DNA from: Annona cherimola
Taxonomy: Eukaryota; Streptophyta; Magnoliopsida; Magnoliales; Annonaceae
Length of the DNA: 64,000 nucleotides
Assembly (NCBI GenBank): GCA_030490835.1
Contig: CM059977.1
Coordinates: 16,711,399-16,775,398, forward strand
Direction of reading: 5' to 3'
A program made the translations under genes and the position numbers. The notes beneath the pieces were generated by a model. The model ran no database searches. It was not told the DNA's origin and worked only from the letters and a program-made list of their open reading frames with translations. Of this stretch, positions 1 through 9,400 are shown piece after piece. How positions within the stretch are numbered: the first letter of the stretch is position 1; each line of letters starts with the position of its first letter.

Positions 1-560
1 CATATGAGATTCAAAGAGCCGCTCTCGATCTCTAAGTTTTGTATCTTCATTGCCGTTTTTCATTTGATCCCAAAGAGAAGAGCCATTGCTTCCATTTGGA
101 GTATATCTGTTATCCCATCAATCCTTCAGCATTTGCTCGACTCTATAAGTCATTGCCCATACATAATAAACTACGAATTTTTTAATAGGAAATGATTCCA
201 GGGGAGGACTATTTTCATTAACCTCAAATCTTTTTTATGATTTTACAATTTTTCTATAACTATTTAATTTTTCAAAAAGAAAAACCCCCACTTATTTCTT
301 AGTTTTCCACGGAAGACAACAGATGTTAAATTTTTCTGGTAGAAATTAAAGTTTTGCTAGTCAAATTTGGCACACTATTTTTTTAATGTAGATGGATACT
401 ATATTGCTTCAATCCGAAATAGAAATCGAAATCTTACTTAAGAGCATGGTGATGTCAAACCACTTGGCTATGCCAGTGGTGACAAATTTTACACATTTGT
501 CGCTAAGATTAAATTAATGCTATCTAAAAATACTATTATATAATTTTGAGCCACAAAATA

Positions 561-678
561 TATCTAAAGCTGATGATAGGGATATTTTTGTAAACAAAGT
601 TTACAAATGGAGACATCAATATTTAAAGTTGATGATAGCGATATTTTTGTAAACAAAGTTTACAAATGGAGACATCAA
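561..678. repeat. Two-copy 59-bp tandem duplication
   Basis: Two adjacent copies of about 59 bp (561-619 and 620-678) differ at only a few positions. Each contains the phrase gatatttttgtaaacaaag. It is a local tandem duplication of non-coding DNA. Confidence 0.85.
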
Positions 679-744
679 CTATAGATATATTTTTAATTTG
701 AAAAGTGATACTATTAGCCTAGGTTAAGCAAATATCTCGCTTGA

Positions 745-1002
745 TACATCTCAAAAAACTAATTTATAATATATTTTTTTGTTTTTTCTTCATACACTAG
801 TTTATCTAAATATATTTAATATATAAACCAAGTTTTATTATTTTTGAATATGCGTATATATTTTTTTGAATTTTTCTAAAAATCTCAAAAAAATATACAT
901 ATATCCAAAATGGTAAAACTTAGTTTAGATGTTAAATATATTTAGATAAACAAGTATATGAAAAAAGAAAAAAAGTGTTGTAAATGAATTTTTTTGATGT
1001 GG
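745..1002. mobile_element. Fold-back (long inverted repeat) MITE
   Basis: The left half (from about 745) and the reverse complement of the right half (to about 1002) align over most of their length. Both arms carry the core tatctaaatatatttaa followed by an aagttttac-like block. The core resembles the elements at 9248-9601, 14190-14530, 30424-30616 and 56712-57000. No open reading frame. Ends are approximate and no target duplication was established. Confidence 0.6.
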
Positions 1003-1475
1003 GCTAATGGGTTAATAAGATCATTTCTCTTTTAATTATCATTAGTTATTAATTAATCTTTAAGAAATTGTCATAATCAAAGACTAATGTAGGCAACAGA
1101 CAGGAAGTAATTAATTTTCGAGGAAATTCTAATTGGTGTCAACTTCAAATGAATGGATGACATTTCATGTCACTTAATTAGGCACCAAGTAAATTGACAA
1201 TGTAAGTTAAACAAGTGCAAAAAAATGGATGGAAAATTCCCACTACCCATGGATGGAATCATTTTGCTTCAACAAACAGAGCAGCCGATTTGCATCTTAC
1301 GGCCCATGCTGTGTGATGGGCATCACACGATGCATGCATTAACTTAACTATAGGTAGAGAGTTTGCTGCTGTGTTTATGTGGGAAATTTGAATTGAACTG
1401 ATTCTCCAAGGCGTCAAAGAGGATCTTGTTCCTTCAAATCTTCTCAAAATCTAAAGTTCTCCTTGTCAATATAAG

Positions 1476-1742
1476 GTGTGTTTGGAAATTGATAAAATTT
1501 TTGACATAAAATTTTTCAATTGAAATAAAATGATAAAATATAATTAGAATAATTATAAGGAGTAAAGAGAATAAAGTTAAAATAGATATGTTAAATATAT
1601 AGATAGTTATGTAGAAATAATTAAAAAGTAAGACAGTAGGAAAACGTAAAAATGATTTAAAAATAAGATAATTATGAAAAAATTAGAAAATTTTATGTTG
1701 AAGAGTTTTAATTTAATATTTTTTATATATTGCCAAACACAT
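1476..1742. mobile_element. GTGTGTTTGG-type short inverted-repeat MITE
   Basis: It starts gtgtgtttgg and ends ccaaacacat, with an AT-rich interior containing taaagagaataaagttaaa. The same interior occurs in many other elements of this window (for example 12205-12496, 13507-13785, 51491-51758, 63873-64000). It has no coding capacity. Two well-bounded relatives have TTA/TAA target duplications, so a PIF/Harbinger (Tourist-like) origin is the best inference; this copy shows no clear duplication. Confidence 0.6.
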
Positions 1743-2628
1743 ACGTTGAACACATAACTTTTTAATTTCAGATGTCTTTTATTCTTCAAGACTTGACCTC
1801 GTTCAAGTTTCAAATATGTGGCTATAAGCAGATAACCAAAAATCCACCTTTCTAAAACCAAGATTGTGTATAGTACTTCACCGGCCATTCGAGTCCGGGG
1901 GACCAAATTAACTCCAAAAAATAAAAATAAAAAAGGTCTGGGGGACCAAAGGAGCATGTTTTCTCCTCCCCCTATGCGGTCCTTCTTCTGGATCTGAATA
2001 ATTAATTTAGGGTGTGTTTGTTGCAGCAATGTAGCAGATGATCTCAATCATAAAATGAACAAATGAAGTCAATAAATCTTATGAAATTCTTCTTATGGGG
2101 AACACAACGAACCTGAAAATGTGGGAGCTTAATGCATCGGTCTGACTTTTAACGAGAGTACCAAATAAACATTTCAATGATTAAATCTCTTATTTCCAGG
2201 AAATTCCTTCCCCAAACATCCATGTTGCTTAGGGAAGCAAGATTGTCATGACTCGTGACTAGGGACTTCAACTTAGATAATTTGGATGTTCCGTAACTAG
2301 TAGTAATAATGTTTGCATGAAATTAGCTATTGCTAATCATTGCAATATGATATAAAAGCCTTTTTCATTATTCAGCTTACTTCTTCTCAATAATGCCTAT
2401 AATAAATACATATATGGCTTCAGCCCTCTATATTCGGCCATTAATAGACTTGAATAAGATTTTGTAAAAATCGCTATAATATGGTCAAAACGATTTCTAA
2501 CCATTGTTTTGTGATTTTATGCCAACCGAATACTGCATCCATGTTATGCTCTCCTTGCAGTATGAGCTTACGATACTTTCTGACCGTTTTAGAGGTACTT
2601 TCTAATAGTTGTTTCAATTTATTTTCAG

Positions 2629-3383
2629 GTATTTGCCTCCTCATACAGCTTTTCTACCAACTGAAAGTCATGAAAGGTCTGCCCAATATCGTGACGAGCA
2701 AAACGAAAAGGGAGGGCTGCTGCAATATTTCATGCTCTCACAGCTCTCTTATTTGGCCATTTTCATCATCCTCATTTGCATAACCGAGAGAAGGAAAATG
2801 TCAGAAGATCCGCTCAACTTCAACGTACTCAACATCACCATCGAAGTGGTCAGGCAAGTCTCTAATTTATGTATTTCCTCCTTCCTTGATTTCTGGTGAT
2901 ATATAGGTGGCCATATCTATCTCATGTTCAGCTGCATTCCCAGTTGTCCAGTTCCTGGAGACTGCATTCAATGGAGAAAATTGAGCAATCTGAAAAGTAG
3001 TACTCTGATAAGTCTGGCCCAGACATCCAGAATTTTAATGAAGTATTTCATGACATTCATACAGCCAAATCCAACACAGGATGAAATATTGAAAAGCTAC
3101 AAAACCGTCTCCCCAAAAGTTAATCTTCCTACATAACTTATTAGTTTAGACTTGAATTGATGGGGAGTGATGAAATTGATGCAGTGCATACGGCAATGTC
3201 GGGTTCTCAACTGGCTACAGTTGTGAACTACAGCTGAAGCCTGATGGCCACTGCAAAGACCCATTCTATGGATTCTCAGGAAGATGGAGTAGCGAAGGGA
3301 AGCTGATTCTCATCGTTGTCATGTTCTTCGGCAGGCTTAAGAAATTCAGCATGGAAGGGGGCAAAGCTTGGAGGCTTAAGTAA
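2629..3383 (+). CDS. HKT: HKT-type Na+/K+ transporter, 3' exons only (partial)
   Basis: These are the last two exons of a high-affinity K+ transporter (Trk/HKT family), a plasma-membrane protein that moves Na+ or Na+/K+ and often controls sodium in shoots. Exon 2 is 2629-2853 and exon 3 is 3185-3383, ending at TAA. The exons encode [10 protein letters not shown], then [30 protein letters not shown], and after the junction [36 protein letters not shown] and GGKAWRLK. This covers the last pore loop (GNVGFSTG) and the final membrane helix. The phase (two bases carried in from exon 1, two from exon 2) matches known HKT genes. About 141 of the usual 500-550 residues are present, with no stop or frameshift. 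The intron donor is GC (aggcaagt), not GT. Exon 1 is missing from the preceding 2.6 kb, so it lies beyond the window or the copy is truncated. Which HKT subfamily it belongs to cannot be judged because the first pore loop is absent. Confidence 0.9.
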
Positions 3384-3649
3384 TTAGCATTAGCATGTTG
3401 GAGCCAAATCAATTGTACATATCAGGATATCCTGAGGGTTGTTATATATAAGAAAAAAGAAATAGAAAGCTCTTGAGCTTTAGTCTGCACAATACCATCT
3501 TATCGTGATTCTAAGTTACCAAGGCAATGGTAGAATATTTAGAATATTAGCTTAAACTGAAGGTATTTGTATAAAACCTATTAGAAATTTAGAGCAACGC
3601 AAGGGAGATTCAATGTAACAGCTATGCCCGCGTAATATTTATGGGGCAT

Positions 3650-3925
3650 GTTTGTTTAACACAAAAACTTTTCAAATCAAAATTTTTCAATTTAAAACTT
3701 TTGACTCTTCATGACTACCATATTTTTTAATTATTTTTCCACATCTTCCTGTACAATTACCTTATATTTTAATCATTTCTAAACAAATACTCATACAACT
3801 AGCTTATCTATTTTGATTTTATTCTCTTTACTCTTTTATCATCATTCTTATCATATTACATTTTTTTTTCACAATTTAAAATTTTTTCATCTAAAAATTT
3901 TATCACTTTCCAAATATACTCATAG
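3650..3925. mobile_element. GTGTGTTTGG-type MITE (diverged), in the HKT 3' flank
   Basis: It begins ggggcatgtttgttt and ends ccaaatatactcat. The inside reads as the reverse complement of the 1476-1742 element family (for example ttttgattttattctcttta). It lies about 270 bp after the HKT stop codon. Non-coding. Confidence 0.55.
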
Positions 3926-5588
3926 AATGCAAGGGAAAAATCAGACCTTTCAGACCAGAGTAAGTTCGGAAGGGTAGAGCAACATCGGTGTCTTTTGGAT
4001 TTGTTGTTTGTCTGCTTAAAAATCAGACCTTTCACAACGATTTTCAACCCTGGCATGAATAAGTTGGCTTTGATCGTTGTTATCAAAATGATGAAAGACA
4101 TTTGATGCTTCATGTGTGAGGTAAAAATGAAAGAAACAACCACGTGAAGTATTTTTAAAATTAAAAAAAAAAAAGTAAAAGCCTTTTTACTTATATGACA
4201 TTTAATTATTCATAATTATTAATTTTCATATTATTATCATTATTATTTTAATAAACAAAATAATTTATTTGGCCTATACTCGCTTTTGAAAGAACAAAAC
4301 ATTTGCCACTGATACGAACACAATCTAAATCAAAACTGGTAGAAACAATAATAGATACCCAACCCATGTGTTACGCTCTGAAAATTTATTAGCCATAAGT
4401 CATAGGAATATTAGACGTTGTTCGAGATACGTGGTGAAATTTAAAAGCTGTATCGGGAGTCATATATGGGCATAATAAATTGTATGATTCTATTTTGTTT
4501 TCTAGTTTAAAATTCATGTAAATTATAGAATTTTCATTGAATATTTTGACTAACATTTGTACCGGTTTTTTTTTTTATATTATTTGTACCGGTATTTTGG
4601 TCTTTGTAAGATGTAAGATTTTTACAGTCGCCTAGCCTTTAAGTTGCTATATGTATAATTTGTTTCTTTTTCTTTTATTTTTGTTTTAGTGGTCTTGTTT
4701 TTCCAAGATGTCAATTTCTCGTCCATAATCGAGTTCCTAGGATTCTAACAGACGTAATTGTCACATCATTACGTGGGGGGGAAAAAGCAAATCATATATG
4801 GGTACCGATGAAGAGGAACTGGTTGTTTTTTATATTTTAAGAAATTCTTTATTCATATGTATTTATTTATGACCTCAAAAATCACTTAAAGCTTGTACTT
4901 CGTAGAAAATTTAATGTCATTTGAGAATAAATATAACTTTCAAAAAACTCCAAAATTTTGAAAATGAATAAACAACATACACAAGTTTCTAATAAAATGA
5001 TTTTTAGAATCACAGATCATGAATATTCAGATGTACAGAAATATGTTTTAATTGTCATTGCAACTGGTCGCACTTGATCAGTCTTCATTATGTGGGTAGC
5101 TGAAGCGGCATTAGCAGATACAAAAGGCAGATCACATTACGAAACTCGAAATTCGGAAATAAGCAATGATAACTGGCAACAACATCAATACACTGCTGTC
5201 ACTATCGTATCCATTCTTCAACCGCTTGGATGGCTTAGGAAATATGAGCCTGCGATTTAGTTTAGATGGCTTAAATTATCACCGTTAAATAATTTGGGTT
5301 GTTGGGAATTACTTCCAAATTATTTATAAGTCATGGCGTAGTATGAACAGAAACAGGAATATTCTGTGCAGATTGTTACGAGGTCCAGCACTAATCTATG
5401 TTGAGTATTCTTTCTTTGGTTTTTATTGGTATCTCACCCAGCCTTGGCCAGCCTTGGCCAGAGCCTTTGTGCACTGGTCGTGCTATCATTTTCCAGGCGC
5501 ATTTACCAACAATGCTTTGAAAGCAGTGACGTTCTAACAGATTGATTTAGAGAATCTTCAGGCCCTAATAAAAAAAATAATAATTTTA
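3926..5588. other. Intergenic, nothing recognised
   Basis: AT-rich DNA between the HKT 3' end and the pentatricopeptide-like remnant. Only short open frames without family resemblance are present. A 13-bp direct repeat (cagccttggccag) occurs near 5441-5463. Confidence 0.6.
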
Positions 5589-6023
5589 TTATAAAAAAAA
5601 AACTGCAGGGGTAGCAGCTGAAATTGAATACAAGTCAGCCATTCCAGACTTCCAGTTTAACTGGTTGGCCCGACGAGGGCATAAGTGGGATAACCGCCAG
5701 TCCAATCGAGCTTGATAGAAGTCAACAAGGGCACCAAGAGATGGATATGACTCCGGTTGGTCTTTTCCCTTGTTTCGGACATAGATGCCGCTTACGTGAA
5801 GCTGTTTGCTAATTCCTACCCGTTTATCATTCGTGATATACTTTGCGTGAGACGGCAGGTTTTTATGAACGTTGTGGGCGTCCATATTCCTCAATCTGGC
5901 ATGCTCCAAGCATCTCTCAAAGGGAGGTGTTGATGCATTTGCATCTGTCCTGCCGAGTGGAAACATCCTTATGGGAATTGGAAATTGCACGAGAAAGTAA
6001 AATTCTGAGCCATGGATGAGCAA
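5589..6023 (-). pseudogene. Possible remnant of a PPR protein E/E+ region
   Basis: A 144-codon open frame on the minus strand encodes VGISKQLHVSGIYVRNKG followed by SYPSLGALVDFYQARLDW. This resembles the E/E+ motifs of plant PLS-class pentatricopeptide proteins (pattern: GI-KKQPG-SWI-V-NKVH, then SHP-L-EI-). Before it, HNVHKNLPSHAKYITN could be a decayed LEP-N-YVLLSNIYA segment. No PPR repeats, no DYW domain and no splice structure are visible, so if the resemblance is real this is a dead fragment. A clearer DYW-type remnant lies at 49814-50240. A chance open frame is the alternative. Confidence 0.3.
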
Positions 6024-6462
6024 GGGCCAAGGGGCAAATCACATGTGAGATTTCCAGGTTGTACAACATTACAAATGGAGAAAAGGACTGTTCCAAAGCA
6101 AATCGCTCCGACCAAAAGTGTCTATAAACCTGCACAATCTGTTCTTCAATTATTTAAAAGTTTTCACTTGGACTGGGCCCTCTCATAAAGGGATATAAAA
6201 AAACAAGAAGATGTAACTTTTGCAGAGAGCACCACCTGAATGATCCGAACAACACAAGAATGACGTGGAAGCAAACATGTAATTGCACATAAAAGTGTCA
6301 AGCATGGCCGAGTGAGTGCTTATCAGATCAGCATCACACAGGAGATAAATCTGTAGCGGATGGTTATCCTCTATACAAAAAGAAGCAATTGCAAGCTGTA
6401 TCCGGGGAAAAAATAGTGGTTGAAATTACAGATGGATGCACAGGATGCTTGATGCTCTAGTC

Positions 6463-9400
6463 TTAAGATTGCTTGTTATCTGGTGTGCTAGATAGAGAAT
6501 CTCTCCTCTTCAGGAGCTGAGGAGGAGTTGTGTCACTACTTGGTAGGGAGCTTTGAACAAAGATGTACAAACAAAACAAGCATAATCCTGTTTCAGCAAA
6601 ATGTCAACGACAAACTTAGTTTGAGAACTCAGAAATGATAAAAACCTGTTGATTCTGCCCTAGGACATGGTGATCATAATTCATAACCACTTGCCTAAAA
6701 TCCCCAAGGTCAAATTCTCAGCCACCTCGGACAGCCCATGCAAAAATATAGACCACAAAGTTCAACAATTGAATGAGATACTCTCCAAGCAGCGGATTAA
6801 AGTGGCCTCAAAAGATTTGGATCAGCATGTGGTAAGGCAGCAGAGCAGATATTTTAAAGACGGTTACTACATGGAGAAATTATCTGTTAAGATACTTAGA
6901 ATAAGAAAGTGATACTGAGTTGTAGAACTCATGACAGCAATAAAGGAACTTGATATGGTAACAAAGATCGTACAGATACAGAGGTGCTTAACATGGAAAA
7001 AAGAAACAACATAGCTAAATTTCAGAAGAGTTTTAATCGGCAATTGCTATTCAAAATGTGTGTGCATGCATGTGCGTTTGGTGGGGGGGTTAATCTGCTG
7101 TTTATATCATGGTAGAATCCAATTTGGGTTCCCATCATCTCTGAAATAAAATGTGAAAATTCCAATTTCATGGGACTGAAGAGCCATGGTAGAATCCAAT
7201 TTGGGTTCCCATCATCTCTGAAATAAAGTGTGAAAATTCCAATTTCATGGGACTGAAGAGCCATCAGTCAACAGGGGTGAAATGGACCAAGTCAGATCTC
7301 ATGGCAAGGCTACCGACAAATCAAATTCCAAATCTGAAATGTGAGGCTCCCAGAGGTTCATCTCATTCATACATATTTCTTACATAAAACATATTTTCTT
7401 AATTGAATTTATGTTTTTAATCCCAAATGCCATTTCCAACTGTGAAGTTCCAAAGCAAATCCTCATTCTTGGATTGCCTCATGGAAAATGCTGATTGCAA
7501 GTTCATAACAACAAATAATAAAAACAGAAATAAAAAAGAGTAAAACAATCCCAGACAGCCCATTGCAAGGTAACTATCATCAACTATCACTTCCGGAATA
7601 GTAAAAACACCATTGAGAAAAAAGAGTTCATCCTCTTGAGAATAAAAGAGAACTCTCAGAAAAAAAATGAGAATACTAGCCACTTAACAAAGTAAATATG
7701 CTTTTAACACTGAAACAGAAACCACACAATCAGATGGTGATATTGGTGAATGGCCCTCATCAAAACATCAATAGCAGATTCATAGTCACATAAGTTGAAT
7801 AGCCACAGAATATGCAGGGAACATTTTCAGTTCATATCCTGCACGAACTTTTAGCCACTTGCTTGTGAAATGGCCTGGTCCCTAACCAGAATATGTTTGT
7901 GCGGTATCCATCTGATGAACAGACCAGATCTCCAATAAAGACGTCATTTTTATGCTGATTACAATGAACCCACATGATGACTGGAATTTTACAACTCTCC
8001 TACAGCAACCTTTTAGTCAGTTGAGTTCGGTCACTGGTGGACAAAAGTAGTTTCATGGTTGCCAAAGCAGTCGTTCAAAGTAGAGGGAGAGGGCGCAGAG
8101 GGAGTGATTTCATGAACATCAAATCATACTTCATTGAGAGTGATCTGATGTTTTTTTCATTCAAATCACTAGATGTCGGTTTCATGTTTTTACAGTTACA
8201 TATCCCTCCTCTTACAGGGAAATATGTTGTCAAAAAGCAACGGGGGGAGGAGGGAGAGGAAAAAATGGTCTTTATATATTCCTCCTTTTACAAGGAAATA
8301 TACTATCAAAAAGTGAAGGAATAATTTTTTAAAAAAAATTTTGATCTTTAGTGTATATATAATGAGCACAATAGTCAAATTGGGCGCCATAGAACTAACA
8401 ACCTTGGTGACATAAATGACTTCCTACAATGGTTTGGAATATCGGTATTAGGTAGCATATCGGTCTCCTCTAAAAACAATATGGTACGGCCGTATCGTAT
8501 CGATATCGAACTGTATTGGACCATATCAAATAAAAAAAATTTAACCTCAAAAAATATAAAAAATATGTTAAAAAATCAAACAATTGGGAAATACAAGAAT
8601 ATATAATTATTTAACATTTTGCCTATATATAGGATAGTATATTAGTCCATTTTCTCTTATAAGTAGTTGTCTATAGTAACAACATGCAATATGAATTTTA
8701 AATGAAAAAGAAACCATAACCAAGATTGGTAAACTCATTAACAATTCGACATACATGATATATAGCAAAATCAAATATAAATAAAGTAAAAAAATATAAA
8801 ATAAATCATAAATCGATTAATCACAATTAAAAAATAATATAAATTTGTGTAAACGCAAGGTAAACACTCAAAAAAAAAGGTGATAATTTTTTTTATTTTT
8901 GATGTGTGCAAGTTTATTTCTAGATTTTAAAATTTTTATAAATTAAAAAATCTCAAATTTTACCTAAATTGCAAGAAAAAATCAATTATGTTACTATAAA
9001 TAGATTCATATAACTTATGAAAAGATTTCTTTTTTTAGTTTTCAGAATAATTTTTAGATTTCTAAAAAGTAAATAAAAATAAAATTTTACCTAGTTGCAA
9101 GAAAAAACAATAGAACTTATTGTAAAATTGATTATAGAGGAAGGGAAGAGTTTTGGAAAAGAAAACATATGTAAAAAAAATGAAAAAATAAAACTTTCCA
9201 TAATTTTTATTCATTTGGCCGATACGCTCCCTACTGATACAGGACGCTGGTTCAATGCACTCGGGTGCCCGGGTGTACTTCACCCATTTTTTTTATTTTT
9301 TTATTTTGAAACTTTTTTTATGAAAATCTTAATTTAAGTGTATTTAATATGTGTATAAATTTTTACCATTTTTGGAGATTTTTAGATTTTTTTTCGGATT

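Larger units (their letters stand above)
1..2628. other. AT-rich spacer or HKT intron 1, no exon found
   Basis: No coding exon is recognisable here. If the HKT gene that ends at 3383 is intact, this stretch is the 3' part of its first intron, because the base before 2629 must be an intron acceptor. The long first exon of HKT genes (usually about 1.1-1.2 kb, uninterrupted) would be obvious and is not here. The stretch holds a 59-bp tandem repeat, a fold-back element and an inverted-repeat MITE, listed separately. Confidence 0.6.

Noticed and set aside
1607..2047. 146-codon minus-strand open frame
   Set aside because: It overlaps a MITE and AT-rich DNA; the translation is Phe/Leu/Ile-rich with no motif.
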